DNA of 64,000 nucleotides from Paracoccaceae bacterium (GTDB lineage Bacteria; Pseudomonadota; Alphaproteobacteria; Rhodobacterales; Rhodobacteraceae): positions 1-64,000 of the forward strand of contig JAIXZY010000075.1 in assembly GCA_027489355.1 (NCBI GenBank). Reading direction: 5' to 3'. Shown here one piece after another: positions 25,642 through 35,339 of the stretch (positions are counted from its first letter, which is position 1; each line of letters begins with the position of its first letter). Made by a program: the position numbers and the translations under genes. The notes below the pieces were generated by a model that searched no databases, was not told where the DNA came from, and saw only the letters and a program-made list of their open reading frames with translations.

Positions 25642-26399
25642 GTCAGCCTTACGGGGATGCCGGCGGCGGCCATGTGGGCCTTGGCCTGGCCGATGGTGTA
25701 GGTGCCGAAGTGGAAGATCGAGGCGGCGAGGACGGCGGAGGCGTGGCCCTCGGTGATCCCCTCTACCAGGTGGTCCAGCGTGCCGACGCCTCCGCTGGCG
25801 ATGACGGGGATGTCGACGGCATCCGCGATGGCGCGGGTTAGGGGAATGTTGAACCCGGCGCGGGTGCCGTCGCGGTCCATCGATGTGAGGAGGATCTCTC
25901 CCGCGCCCTTGGCGGCGACGGTGCGGGCGAAGTCGACGGCGTCGATCCCCGTGGCGCGGCGGCCGCCGTGGGTGAAGATCTCCCACCGGCCGGGCTCCAC
26001 CGTTTTCGCGTCGATGGCGACGACGATGCACTGGCTGCCGAAGCGGTCGGCGGCGCGGGCGACCACGTCAGGGTCGGCCACGGCGGCGGAGTTGAAGCTG
26101 ACCTTGTCCGCCCCGGCGAGGAGGAGCTTCCGGACGTCCTCGGGCGTCCGCACGCCGCCGCCGACGGTCAGGGGCATGAAGCACTGCTCGGCCGTGCGGG
26201 TCACGAGGTCGTACATCGTGGCGCGGTTGTCCTCGGTCGCCATGATGTCGAGGAAGCAGAGCTCGTCCGCGCCGGCGGCATCGTAGGCCTTCGCGGCCTC
26301 GACCGGGTCGCCGGCGTCGATCAGGTCGACGAAGTTGACGCCCTTCACCACGCGGCCGTCGGCCACGTCGAGGCAGGGAATGATGCGGGTTTTCAGCAT
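25638..26399 (-). CDS. hisF: Imidazole glycerol phosphate synthase, cyclase subunit
   Basis: A 253-residue TIM barrel: [71 protein letters not shown] and [13 protein letters not shown], with the paired Asp residues of HisF. It acts with HisH (31582-32220) to make IGP and AICAR. The palindrome copy 3 lies 55 bp upstream of the ATG. Confidence 0.97.
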   Translation of the reverse strand: MLKTRIIPCLDVADGRVVKGVNFVDLIDAGDPVEAAKAYDAAGADELCFLDIMATEDNRATMYDLVTRTAEQCFMPLTVGGGVRTPEDVRKLLLAGADKVSFNSAAVADPDVVARAADRFGSQCIVVAIDAKTVEPGRWEIFTHGGRRATGIDAVDFARTVAAKGAGEILLTSMDRDGTRAGFNIPLTRAIADAVDIPVIASGGVGTLDHLVEGITEGHASAVLAASIFHFGTYTIGQAKAHMAAAGIPVRLT

Positions 26400-26453
26400 G
26401 GGGCAGAGATGGCCCGACGGGCGGGGAAAAGCAAGCGGGTTTGACGGACCGGG

Positions 26454-26468
26454 TGTCCACGGTGGACA
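26454..26468. repeat. 15-bp perfect palindrome, copy 3 (upstream of hisF)
   Basis: Identical to copies 1 and 2, preceded by G. It is 55 bp upstream of hisF and about 65 bp downstream of the leftward DUF2867 gene. In all three copies the central base and flanking G read in the same orientation. Confidence 0.8.
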
Positions 26469-26533
26469 GTCGCAGATTCCAGAAGGGAATCAGGTGCTTG
26501 GCCGCGGGCGTTAGGGAATCGGAAACCCGGTGG

Positions 26534-26974
26534 TTAACGCCCTGTCGCCATCCGTGCCACGGCCCCGCGCGAGATCAGGATGTGGAAGGGCATCACAAGC
26601 CGCAGGTAGACCCGGCCCCAGCCGTTGTGCGGGTGGACCCAGGTCGACATGAAGATGCGACCGTCCTGCTGGATCAGGCCGATGCGGAAATCGAGGTGGC
26701 GGTCGTCGGTGCCGAGGACCAGTTCGTCGTCGCTCTCGTGGCAGGTGGGGAAGATCGGGCGGTCGGGTTCGCCGGTCTTGAGGCCGAAGGGGCGGACGAG
26801 GGCATTGCGGAGGGCGAGGAGTCCGGCTGCCCATCCGGGCAGGGTGAGACCCCGGTCGGCGGCCTCTCGCGGGGAAAGGGTCGAGGGGACGGAATAGCAG
26901 TCGAGGAAGTCTCCCGGCCGGTGAAGGCTCCAGAGCGATGAGGCCGGGGGGAGGGTGTCGGGGCGCAGAGGCAT
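26534..26974 (-). CDS. DUF2867-family protein
   Basis: A 146-residue protein starting MPLRPDTLPPASSLWSLH. The C-terminal THVHPHNGWGRVYLRLVMPFHILI-like segment (HPHNGWGRVYLRLVMPFH) is the hallmark of the DUF2867 family. No function is known. The start at 26972-26974 fits the family N-terminus. It is divergent from the disrupted membrane-protein gene at 27156. Confidence 0.75.
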   Translation of the reverse strand: MPLRPDTLPPASSLWSLHRPGDFLDCYSVPSTLSPREAADRGLTLPGWAAGLLALRNALVRPFGLKTGEPDRPIFPTCHESDDELVLGTDDRHLDFRIGLIQQDGRIFMSTWVHPHNGWGRVYLRLVMPFHILISRGAVARMATGR

Positions 26975-27155
26975 GGCGGAAAGGTGACGCAGCCGGCAGG
27001 CCGGGGGAAGGGGGCATTCGGTCGCGGACAGTGGCGGGGACACGGGCCCATCGCGCAGAAGGCGCGGGCGCCATCGTCTGCGCGCAGGGACGATTGCCAG
27101 CGCCCGGCCTTGCAGCGCAGGATGGCGGGGAGGAGTGCCTGCCATACGAGAGACG

Positions 27156-28096
27156 ATGCGCTTCCTGATGCAGTCACTTGCCCTGGCCCTGGTGGGCTAT
27201 TGGGCGTCGGAGGCGCTGTTCTGGGGTTTCCGCCAGTTCCGGGCGACGCGCTGACGCTGGCTTTCACGGCTCTGGTCTATGCGCTGGTGATCGCGGCGGT
27301 CCTGTCGGCCGTGCAGGTCACCGGGGCGCGGGGCGGGCCGGGGCTGGTTCTGGGCGGGGCGCTGTTCGGTTTCCTGATCGAGGGCGTCATCGTCGACACG
27401 ATGATGTGGGGCGTGCCGATCACGCTGGTCTGGGTGCCGCTGGCCTGGCACATGCCGCTGTCGGTGCTGGCGGCCATCGTGGCGGTGCGGCGCGGCGGGC
27501 CGTGGCTTGGCCTGGCGATCCCGGCGTTGATCGGGGCAGGGATCGTGAACGCGGGCTATTTTCCGACGGTGCGCTCGGACCTGCCAGGACTGGGGGCGGT
27601 GCTGACCTATCAGCTTCCCTGCCTGGCGCTGGCGGTCGTCGGGCATCGCTGGCTTGACCGGCTGGGGCCGCTGGCGCGGGCGCCGCGCGGCCTGGTCTGG
27701 ATGCTCGCCCTCGGCGCGCTGGGGCTGTGGCTGTGGAAGGCGATCGGGGATCCGCAGCCGAAGCGGCTTCTGGTGCCGCTGATGATCGGGCTGACGCTGT
27801 GGGGGATGCGGGCAAGCGGGCGCGCGGGACCGGCGGCGGTGCCGGGTCTTGGACATGCGGGATGGCGGGCGGGCTGGCTGGCGCTGCCCGTGGCCGCGAC
27901 GGTCCTGGCCGGGCAGATGGTGCGGGACACGCCGGGCTTTCCGGGCAACGAGTGGCTGGCGGTGAGCTACGGGCCGGTGGGTCTGGGCCTGTGGCTCTGG
28001 GCGCTGGGACGGTCGTTTCGGACGGCGCGACGGTCGCGTCGTCCGGTGCCGGAGGCGATGCGCCCCAGGACGGGGGGAGGACGCGTCAGGCCCTGA
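27156..28096 (+). pseudogene. Polytopic membrane protein gene with a -1 frameshift
   Basis: ATG at 27156 gives MRFLMQSLALALVGYWASEALFWGF, then the frame dies at a TGA at 27252. The continuing hydrophobic protein is in another frame (FPPVPGDALTLAFTALVYALV...). One missing base in the GGGG run (27223-27226) restores a protein of about 313 residues with some eight membrane helices, ending in RRPVPEAMRPRT at 28096. Family unrecognised. It could be a genuine mutation or a base-call error in a G-run. Its end overlaps convergent hisA by 11 bp. Confidence 0.75.
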
Positions 28097-28805
28097 GCGC
28101 CCTCAGTGCCGCCGCCAGATCGATGGCCCCGTCATAGAGCGCGCGGCCCGAGATGGCGCCGGCGATGACCCCGGTATCGCGGAGCGCGATGAGGTCCTCC
28201 ATCCGGGACACGCCGCCCGAGGCGATGACGGGGATCGTCACGGCGCGCGCGAGGGCTTCCGTCGCCTCGATGTTCGGACCCTGCATCGCACCATCGCGGT
28301 CGATGTCGGTGTAGATGATCGCGGCGACGCCCGCGTCCTCGAAGCTGCGGGCGAGGTCGGTGGCCATGACGTCGGTTTCCGTCGCCCAGCCCTTGGTGGC
28401 GACCCGGCCCTTGCGGGCGTCGATGCCGACGGCGACCTTGCCGGGGAAGGCGCGCGCGGCTTCGCGCACCAGGTCCGGGTTCTCTACCGCGACGGTTCCG
28501 AGGATGACGCGGGACAGGCCCTTCTCCAGCCACATCGAAATCGTCGCCATGTCGCGGATGCCGCCGCCGAGCTGGGCGGGGACCTTGACGGCCTTGAGGA
28601 TCGCCTCGACGGCGGCGGCGTTCACCGGCTGCCCGGCGAAGGCGCCGTTCAGGTCAACGAGGTGGAGCCATTCGCAGCCCGCAGCCTGGAATTTCAGCGC
28701 CTGGGCGGCGGGGTCGTCGCCGAACACGGTTGCGGCCTCCATCTCGCCGCGCAGGAGGCGGACGCACTGGCCGTCCTTCAGGTCGATGGCGGGGTAGAGG
28801 ATCAT
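28086..28805 (-). CDS. hisA: Phosphoribosylformimino-5-aminoimidazole carboxamide ribotide isomerase
   Basis: A 239-residue HisA barrel: [57 protein letters not shown] and [14 protein letters not shown], then [15 protein letters not shown]. It supplies the substrate of HisF/HisH. It stands apart from hisF, with the disrupted membrane gene between them. Confidence 0.97.
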   Translation of the reverse strand: MILYPAIDLKDGQCVRLLRGEMEAATVFGDDPAAQALKFQAAGCEWLHLVDLNGAFAGQPVNAAAVEAILKAVKVPAQLGGGIRDMATISMWLEKGLSRVILGTVAVENPDLVREAARAFPGKVAVGIDARKGRVATKGWATETDVMATDLARSFEDAGVAAIIYTDIDRDGAMQGPNIEATEALARAVTIPVIASGGVSRMEDLIALRDTGVIAGAISGRALYDGAIDLAAALRALRA

Positions 28806-28948
28806 GCGCGGGCTCCGTCTTTGGTCGGGCGGTCTTTGGCACGGGGCGCGCGGAATGAAAAGGCGTGGAGGCGACCCGACGTCACGCTTGATCGGCTGGG
28901 CGGGGGGCGCAAAGTCGCGGGCAGGGACATTGCGGAGGAGGATGCAGG

Positions 28949-29338
28949 ATGAAGGTTTTCGCATTGGCGGCAGCGCTGGCGGTCGTGGCGGGGGTGGCCT
29001 CGGCCGATCCGGTCGAGGGGGTCTGGCAGACCAAGAAGGACGACAACGGGAATTTCGGTTTCGTGGAGATCAAGCCCTGCGGGCCGGCCTTCTGCGGCAC
29101 GCTGATCCGCGCATTCGACGGGGCGGGCCAGGAGATCGAGAGCCCGAACGTCGGCAAGCGGATCGTCTGGGACATGGTGGCCTACCCGGACGGGCTTTAC
29201 GACGACGGAAAGATCTGGTCGCCGGACCGGGACAAGACCTACAACGGCGACATGACCCTGGCGGGCGACAGCCTGTCGGTGCGCGGCTGCGTGCTGGGCA
29301 TCTGCCGGGATGGCGGGACCTGGAAACGGGTGAAGTAG
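28949..29338 (+). CDS. DUF2147-family exported protein
   Basis: A 129-residue protein with a signal peptide ([19 protein letters not shown]) and a DUF2147 domain ([20 protein letters not shown], then [29 protein letters not shown] and [17 protein letters not shown]). The ATG follows GAGGAGG. Conserved in proteobacteria; function not established. Four cysteines could form two disulphides. Confidence 0.9.
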   Translation: MKVFALAAALAVVAGVASADPVEGVWQTKKDDNGNFGFVEIKPCGPAFCGTLIRAFDGAGQEIESPNVGKRIVWDMVAYPDGLYDDGKIWSPDRDKTYNGDMTLAGDSLSVRGCVLGICRDGGTWKRVK

Positions 29339-29387
29339 CGCAGGTTTCGGGTCGTCTTTCGCCCGGGAAGCGGGCAGGAAGGGCGGC

Positions 29388-30250
29388 ATGAAAGCTGTCG
29401 ACTGGATCTTGCTCTGGACCCTCTCCCTGCTGTGGGGAGGGTCCTTCCTTTTCAACGAGCTGGCACTGGCGGGCTTGCCTGCGGTCAGCATTGTCTGGGG
29501 GCGGGTCGCGCTGGCGGCGATGGTGCTGGGGCTGGTGGTCCGGGCCTCGGGGCAGGGGATGCCGGGGCGGGGCGTCTGGCCCGCGCTGGCGGTGATGGGC
29601 GTGCTGAACAACCTGGTGCCGTTCACGCTGTTCGTCCTGGCGCAGGGGCAGATCACCGGGGCCTTGGCGAGCGTCCTGAACGCGACGACGCCCTTGTTCA
29701 CGGTGCTGGTGGCGCATCTTTCGACCTTGGATGAGCGGTTGACCCCGGCCAAGGCCGCAGGCGTGGGGCTGGGCTTCGCGGGCGTCGTGGCGATGGTGGC
29801 GGCGAGGACCTGGGCGGCGAGTTGCCGGCGATGCTGACCTGCCTGGGCGCGGCCCTGTCCTATGGTGTGGCGGGGGTCTGGGGTCGGCGGTTCAAGGCGG
29901 CGGGGATAAGCCCGTTGCAGACGGCGGCGGGGGTGGTCACGTGCAGCGCGGTGATCCTGACGCCGGTCTGGCTGGGGGTGGATCGCCCCTGGACCCTGGG
30001 CTGGCCGGGGTGGTCCCCGGTGCTGGCGGTGGTGGCGCTGGCGGTGCTGTCCTCGGCGGTGGCCTACCTGATCTTCTTCCGCATTCTGGCGCGGGCGGGG
30101 GCCACGGCGATCTCGTTGGTCACCTTCCTGATCCCGTTCAGCGCGGCGGGTCTGGGCTGGCTGGTCCTGGGCGAGCGGCTGGAGGCGCGGCATTTCGCGG
30201 GCCTGGCGCTGATCCTGGGGGGCCTTGCGCTGATCGAGCGGCGGCGTTGA
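29388..30250 (+). pseudogene. EamA/DMT-family transporter with a -1 frameshift
   Basis: The N-terminal EamA repeat (MKAVDWILLWTLSLLWGGSF, LGFAGVVAMV) ends in a spurious tail at 29837. The second repeat (MLTCLGAALSYGVAGVWGRR, then SLVTFLIPFSAAGLGWL and ALILGGLALI) continues in another frame to 30250. The break is at about 29797-29800: GTGGCGG where GTGGGCGG would give MVGGEDLGGELPAML and restore one protein of about 287 residues with ten helices. One missing G explains it; mutation or base-call error cannot be separated here. Confidence 0.78.
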
Positions 30251-30281
30251 CGGACGGGCGCGCGGGGCGCAGGCTGGGGGG

Positions 30282-30686
30282 ATGAGACCCTCGGCCATCC
30301 TCGAATCCGCCGTCTATGCCCGCGACCTTGCGGCGGCGGAAGGGTTCTATGGCGGGCTGCTGGGGCTTCCGGTGATCGCGAAGGTCGCGGGGCGGCATGT
30401 GTTCTTCAGGGTGGGGCCGGGCGTTCTGCTGGTGTTCAACCCGGATGCGACCGAGGTGCCTTCGGGCAACCCGGCGCTGCCGGTGCCCGTGCATGGCGCG
30501 CGGGGGCCGGGGCATGTGTGCTTTGCCGCCTCGCGCGCAGAGATCGACGGGTGGCGCAAGCGGCTGACGCAGGCCGGGGTGGAGATCGAGGCGGAGTTCG
30601 ACTGGCCCAACGGCGCGCGGTCGCTTTATGTCCGCGATCCTGCGGGCAACTCGGTGGAGTTTGCCGAGCCGCGGCTCTGGGATTAG
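30282..30686 (+). CDS. VOC/glyoxalase-family protein
   Basis: A 134-residue intact VOC protein: [23 protein letters not shown] opens repeat 1 and [17 protein letters not shown] opens repeat 2. [19 protein letters not shown] carries the usual C-terminal metal Glu. Members include lyases, dioxygenases and resistance proteins, and I cannot choose between them. It is convergent with glsA (4-bp overlap). Confidence 0.88.
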   Translation: MRPSAILESAVYARDLAAAEGFYGGLLGLPVIAKVAGRHVFFRVGPGVLLVFNPDATEVPSGNPALPVPVHGARGPGHVCFAASRAEIDGWRKRLTQAGVEIEAEFDWPNGARSLYVRDPAGNSVEFAEPRLWD

Positions 30687-31585
30687 CCGAAGATCGACCA
30701 GCCGGTGCGGCGGGTGAGGAGTTCGAGGGCCTCGGTCCCAAGCCGGGAGTTGCCCTGCTGGGTAAGGCCGGGGGACCAGACGGCGATGGAGGCCTTGCCC
30801 GGCGCGATGGCAAGGATGCCGCCGCCGACGCCCGATTTGCCAGGCAGGCCCACGCGGAAGGCGAAGTCGCCAGAGGCGTCGTAGTGGCCGCAGGTCAGCA
30901 TCAGCGCGTTGATCCGGCGGACCCGTTCCCGGGCGATCAGGTGCTGGAGCCCCGCAAGAAAACGGCCCGCGCGGGCAAGCTGCTCGACGCTCATGGCGAT
31001 GGCGCATTGGTGGAAATAGGCGCCCAGCGTCAGCTCGGGCGGGTTCGTCAGGTTGCCGTGCGCCTTCAGGAAATGGGCCAGCGCAAAGTTGCGGTGGCCG
31101 GTTTCGGTTTCCGACCGTGCCACGGCGCGGTCGATGTGGATATCCTCGTCCCCTGCGGCGGAGCGGAGGAAGGTGAGGAGCTCGGCCAGGTATTCCTTGG
31201 GCGGCCGCTGCCCCAGGGCCGCATCGGTGGTGACGATCGCACCCGCGTTGACAAAGGGGTTTCTTGGGATGCCCTGCTCGCTTTCGAGCTGGAGGATCGA
31301 GTTGAAGGCGAGGCCCGAGGGTTCGCGCCGGACGCGGGACCAGAGCTGGTCGCCAAGACGGCCAAGCGCGAGGGCCAGGGCGAAGACCTTGGAGATCGAC
31401 TGGATCGAGAAGGGCGTGGCGCTGTCCCCGGCAGACTGTTGCGTGCCGTCGGCGAGGCAGACCGAGATGCCGAACTGGTCCGGGTCCACGGCGGCAAGCT
31501 GGGGGATGTAATCCGCGACCTGGCCGCGATCGGTGCGGGCGGCCATCTCCTGGGCGATTTCGCCAAGGATCGTGGAGAGGCTCAC
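30683..31585 (-). CDS. glsA: Glutaminase
   Basis: A 300-residue serine-dependent glutaminase of the GlsA (beta-lactamase-like fold) family: [38 protein letters not shown] (Ser-x-x-Lys), [12 protein letters not shown] and [14 protein letters not shown]. It hydrolyses glutamine to glutamate and ammonia. The start overlaps the hisH stop by four bases, so it is coupled to hisH, an amidotransferase that also uses glutamine. Confidence 0.95.
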   Translation of the reverse strand: MSLSTILGEIAQEMAARTDRGQVADYIPQLAAVDPDQFGISVCLADGTQQSAGDSATPFSIQSISKVFALALALGRLGDQLWSRVRREPSGLAFNSILQLESEQGIPRNPFVNAGAIVTTDAALGQRPPKEYLAELLTFLRSAAGDEDIHIDRAVARSETETGHRNFALAHFLKAHGNLTNPPELTLGAYFHQCAIAMSVEQLARAGRFLAGLQHLIARERVRRINALMLTCGHYDASGDFAFRVGLPGKSGVGGGILAIAPGKASIAVWSPGLTQQGNSRLGTEALELLTRRTGWSIFG

Positions 31586-32220
31586 GGCGTCCAGCGGAGG
31601 AAGTTGCCGATCAGGCGAAGGCCCGCGGCCTGGCTTTTCTCGGGGTGGAACTGGGTGCCGAGGATGTTGTCGCGGCCGACGATGGCGGTGATCTCGCCGC
31701 CGTATTCGCAGAAGGCGAGGCGGTGCGCGGGGTCGGCCACGCGGAAGTGGTAGGAGTGGACGAAATAGGCGTGATCGCCGGTCTTGATGCCATCGAGGAC
31801 GGGGTGCTGGTGGTCCAGGATCAGGTCGTTCCAGCCCATGTGCGGAACCTTCAGCGCGTGGTCGCCAGGTTCGATCTTCAAGACGTCGCCGGGAATCCAG
31901 CCGAAGCCGGGGGTCTCGCGGTATTCATGGCCGCGCGAGGCGAGCATCTGCATGCCCACGCAGATGCCGAGGAACGGGCGGCCCCTGGCGATGACGGCCT
32001 CTTCGATGGCCTCGAACAGGCCGCCGTAGCTGCCGAGTGCTTCCCGGCAGGCCGGAAACGCGCCGTCGCCCGGCAGGACGATGCGGTCCGCGCGGGCCAC
32101 GTCCTCGGGGCGCGAGGTGACGAGGATGTCGCCGCCGCCGACCTCCAACGCCATGCGCTGGAAGGCCTTCTCGGCCGAGTGGAGGTTGCCGGAATCGTAG
32201 TCGACGAGGGCAGTGAGCAT
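31582..32220 (-). CDS. hisH: Imidazole glycerol phosphate synthase, glutamine amidotransferase subunit
   Basis: A 212-residue class I amidotransferase: [32 protein letters not shown], the nucleophile Cys in [11 protein letters not shown] and [17 protein letters not shown] (His and Glu). It passes ammonia to HisF. It is downstream of hisB and coupled to glsA. Confidence 0.96.
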   Translation of the reverse strand: MLTALVDYDSGNLHSAEKAFQRMALEVGGGDILVTSRPEDVARADRIVLPGDGAFPACREALGSYGGLFEAIEEAVIARGRPFLGICVGMQMLASRGHEYRETPGFGWIPGDVLKIEPGDHALKVPHMGWNDLILDHQHPVLDGIKTGDHAYFVHSYHFRVADPAHRLAFCEYGGEITAIVGRDNILGTQFHPEKSQAAGLRLIGNFLRWTP

Positions 32221-32290
32221 GGGTCTATCCGTTGCGCGGGCGGAGAGTGCGGGAGCCTCCGGCGGGGATATTTGGGCCAGTATGAAAGGG
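32221..32290. other. Gap between hisB and hisH with a GC-then-AT motif
   Basis: The 70-bp gap contains GCCTCCGGCGGGGATATTTGGGCC-like sequence at about 32254-32280. A motif of this appearance (GCCTCC...GGATATTTT) is common between genes in Rhodobacteraceae in my recollection. I cannot check this. It could act as a processing or termination element. Confidence 0.3.
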
Positions 32291-32878
32291 CTAGAGCGCG
32301 CCCTTGGTGGAAGGCAGCGCGTCGCCAAGGCGGGGGTCGGGCTCGACAGCCTCGCGCAGCGCCCGGGCGACGGATTTGAAGGTCGCCTCGGCGATGTGGT
32401 GGCTGTTGAAGCCGTGCAGCTTGTCCACGTGCAGCGTGATGCCGCCGTGGGTCGACAGGGCCTGGAAGAATTCGCGCACGAGTTCCGTGTCGAAGGTGCC
32501 GATTTTCCCCGTGGGGAAATCGACGGTCCAGATCAGGAACGGCCGCGCCGACAGGTCGAGCGCGGTTGCGATCTGGGCATCGTCCATCGCCAGCCGGAAA
32601 TGGCCGTAGCGGCGGATGCCGCGCTTGTCGCCAAGCGCCCTGGTCAGGGCCTGGCCAAGCGCGATGCCCACGTCTTCCACCGTGTGGTGGTCGTCGATGT
32701 GCAGGTCGCCGCGGGCAGCGATGGTCAGGTCGATCAGGCTGTGGCGGGCCAGCTGGTCGAGCATGTGGTCGAAGAAGCCCACGCCGGTCCGGCAGTCATG
32801 CGCGCCGGTTCCGTCGAGGTTGACGGTGACCGAGATCTCGGTCTCGGCGGTCTTGCGGCTGATGCTGGCCTGGCGCAT
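32291..32878 (-). CDS. hisB: Imidazoleglycerol-phosphate dehydratase
   Basis: A 195-residue stand-alone HisB (no phosphatase fusion): [41 protein letters not shown] and [26 protein letters not shown], with the paired His metal ligands. Followed leftwards by hisH. The 188 bp to manC on the right hold its promoter; I see no clear -35/-10. Confidence 0.96.
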   Translation of the reverse strand: MRQASISRKTAETEISVTVNLDGTGAHDCRTGVGFFDHMLDQLARHSLIDLTIAARGDLHIDDHHTVEDVGIALGQALTRALGDKRGIRRYGHFRLAMDDAQIATALDLSARPFLIWTVDFPTGKIGTFDTELVREFFQALSTHGGITLHVDKLHGFNSHHIAEATFKSVARALREAVEPDPRLGDALPSTKGAL

Positions 32879-33066
32879 GGCGGCCCCCTTTCCTGCCGCG
32901 TCTTCTTAGCGCGGGGGGCGGGCAAGGGGAAGCGGCTGCGGGGCGGCGGTTGCAATCGCGGCGCAAATGATTATCCCCTTGTCCAATTCCGGGCATAAAA
33001 TGGCCCGATCTTGCCGCGAGATATTCTTGAGGCCCCCGAGGGGCGAAGTTGGAGTTCGGTCAGGAC

Positions 33067-34503
33067 ATGCCTGAGATTTTCCCTGTCCTTCTGAGCGGCG
33101 GTTCGGGCACGCGCCTGTGGCCGGTGTCGCGCAAGAGCTTTCCCAAGCAGTTCGTGCCCCTGGCCGGGCAGGGAACGCTGTTCCAGGCGGCGGCGGGGCG
33201 GATGCGCGGGGCCGAGGGCGTTGCGGCGCCGCTGGTGATCACCAATGCCGACTTCCGCTTCATCGTGGCCGAGCAGCTGGCGGCCGAGGGGATTGCGCCC
33301 TCGGCCATCGTGATCGAGCCTTCGGCGCGCAACACCGGCCCGGCGATCCTGGCTGCGGCGCTGCATCTGGCCGAGGCGAACCCGGAGGCCATGCTTCTGG
33401 TGATGCCGACGGACCATTCGATCCCGGACGCTGGGGCCTTTCAGGCGGCGGTCGCGGCGGGCGTGCCGCGGGCGGAGGCGGGGCAGATCGTCACCTTCGG
33501 CATTCGTCCCGACCGGCCCGAGACGGGCTATGGCTGGATCGAGGTCGAGGGCGCCCCGGTCGAGGGGCAGGCCGCCAAGGTCGCGCGCTTTGTCGAGAAG
33601 CCGGCCCTGGACCGCGCCGAGGCGATGCTGGCCGAGGGGCGCTATCTGTGGAACGCCGGGATCTTCCTGGCGCGGGCCGACACGCTGATCGCGGCGTTCC
33701 GCGACCATGCCGGGGACCTGGTGGCCCCGGTGCAGGAGGCGGTGGCGGGGGCGCGCAAGGACCTGGGCTTCCTGCGTCTGGCGGAAGGCCCCTGGGGCGG
33801 GGCGCGTGACATCTCGGTCGACTTCGCGGTGATGGAGAAGGCGGCGAACATCGAGGTCGTGCCGCTGGGCGCGGCCTGGTCGGACCTGGGCGACTGGAAC
33901 GCGGTCTGGCGCGAGAACGGCAGCGGAACGGTGGCCCAGGGCGCGGTGACGGCGATCGACTGCGAGGGAAGCCTGCTGCGGTCGGAAGTCGAGGGGCAGC
34001 ATGTGGTGGGGATCGGGTTGCAGGACCTGGTCGTCGTGGCGATGCCGGACGCGGTGCTGGTCGCGGACCGCAGCCGCAGCCAGGACGTGAAGACGGCGGT
34101 CGCGCAGATGAAGGCGCAGGCGGTGCGCCAGGCCGAGGTCTTCCCGCGCGACCACCGGCCCTGGGGCTGGTTCGAGACACTCGCGCTGGCCGACCGCTTC
34201 CAGGTCAAGCGGATCGTGGTCAAGCCCGGCGCGGCGCTGTCGCTGCAAAGCCACATCCACCGGGCCGAGCACTGGATCGTGGTCAGCGGGACGGCTCAGG
34301 TCACGGTGGGCGACGAGGTGAAGCTTCTGAGCGAGAACCAGTCGGTCTATGTGCCGCTGGGGGCTATCCACCGGCTGGCCAACCCCGGCAAGGTCCCGGT
34401 GGTGCTGATCGAGGTGCAGACGGGCGCCTATCTGGGCGAGGATGACATCATCCGCTACGAGGACATCTACGCACGCGGCGACGAGAAGGGCCCGGTCCGG
34501 TGA
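33067..34503 (+). CDS. manC: Mannose-1-phosphate guanylyltransferase / mannose-6-phosphate isomerase
   Basis: A 478-residue bifunctional AlgA/ManC-type protein. An N-terminal nucleotidyltransferase (residues about 1-350) carries LLSGGSGTRLWPVSRKSFPKQF, GWIEVEGA and the VEKP motif (FVEKPALDRAEAML). A C-terminal cupin isomerase (about 360-478) carries the RPWGWF and LQSHIHRAEHWIVVSGTA metal site. It makes GDP-mannose for polysaccharide. A TTG at 33049 is possible, but ATG at 33067 with GGAG upstream is preferred. First gene of the rightward exopolysaccharide run; coupled to the next gene. Confidence 0.95.
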   Translation: MPEIFPVLLSGGSGTRLWPVSRKSFPKQFVPLAGQGTLFQAAAGRMRGAEGVAAPLVITNADFRFIVAEQLAAEGIAPSAIVIEPSARNTGPAILAAALHLAEANPEAMLLVMPTDHSIPDAGAFQAAVAAGVPRAEAGQIVTFGIRPDRPETGYGWIEVEGAPVEGQAAKVARFVEKPALDRAEAMLAEGRYLWNAGIFLARADTLIAAFRDHAGDLVAPVQEAVAGARKDLGFLRLAEGPWGGARDISVDFAVMEKAANIEVVPLGAAWSDLGDWNAVWRENGSGTVAQGAVTAIDCEGSLLRSEVEGQHVVGIGLQDLVVVAMPDAVLVADRSRSQDVKTAVAQMKAQAVRQAEVFPRDHRPWGWFETLALADRFQVKRIVVKPGAALSLQSHIHRAEHWIVVSGTAQVTVGDEVKLLSENQSVYVPLGAIHRLANPGKVPVVLIEVQTGAYLGEDDIIRYEDIYARGDEKGPVR

Positions 34504-35333
34504 GCAGGCCCGAGATCTTCGACCGGCTAGCCATCGTGATGGCGCATCCGGACGACGAGGTGCTCTGGGCCTGTTCGGCGCTGCGGGCGGCCGAGAAGAT
34601 CGTGCTGGTCTACGGGGACTTGCCCTGCGCTCCGGTCCTGAGCGAGGGGCGCAAGGTGGCGATGGCGGCCTTTCCGCTGCCGACGCTGGACTGGCTGCAG
34701 ATGGTCGAGGCGGGGGTGTTCGACAGTGCCTCATGGCCCAACGCGCGCGAGACGGACTATGGGGTCGAGCCGCATCCGCTGCTGCGGGTCCTGGAAAGTT
34801 TCGATGCCGACCGCTACCGCCGCCAGTTCGCTGCCATGCGGGATCTGTTGCGTCAGCGGCTGGCCGGGATGCGCAACGTCATTGCGCATGGACCCTGGGG
34901 CGAATACGGGCATGAGGATCACGTCCAGGTCTTCCGGGTGGTCGCCAGCCTGGCCGAGGAACTGGGGTTCCAGCTGTGGGTGCCTGGATATTACGGACCG
35001 AAGTCCCGGCGGTTGATGCTGCGGAACCTGCGCTTCCTGGGGCGGCCGACGGACTGGCTGCCGATCGACGGCGCGCTGGCCGAGGAGATCGCGCAGATCT
35101 ACAAGCGGACCGACACCTGGACCTGGATCGACAGCTATGTCTGGCCCGAGACCGAGCGGTTCTTCCCCTGGCATGCCGGAGGCGCACCGGCGGGCGAGGC
35201 GGCAAGCGCCAACGAGATCGCGCGCATCCCCTTTCCCCCCGAGTACGAGGCCAGGCGCCGCGCGCAGTGGCGCTGGAAGCGCGAGGCGGTGCGGAGCCTT
35301 CTGTCCTGGTGGAACGGGCGCAAGGCGGGGTAA
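34500..35333 (+). CDS. PIG-L/LmbE-family deacetylase
   Basis: A 277-residue PIG-L family protein with the zinc motif AHPDDE (residues 15-20) and HEDH in YGHEDHVQVF near residue 140. Members remove acetyl groups from N-acetylated sugars. GTG start overlapping the manC stop (GTGA) shows coupling. In this setting it probably deacetylates an amino sugar or a lipid-linked precursor. The C-terminus has Arg-rich helices after residue 240. Confidence 0.88.
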   Translation: MSRPEIFDRLAIVMAHPDDEVLWACSALRAAEKIVLVYGDLPCAPVLSEGRKVAMAAFPLPTLDWLQMVEAGVFDSASWPNARETDYGVEPHPLLRVLESFDADRYRRQFAAMRDLLRQRLAGMRNVIAHGPWGEYGHEDHVQVFRVVASLAEELGFQLWVPGYYGPKSRRLMLRNLRFLGRPTDWLPIDGALAEEIAQIYKRTDTWTWIDSYVWPETERFFPWHAGGAPAGEAASANEIARIPFPPEYEARRRAQWRWKREAVRSLLSWWNGRKAG

Positions 35334-35339
35334 GGGCAG

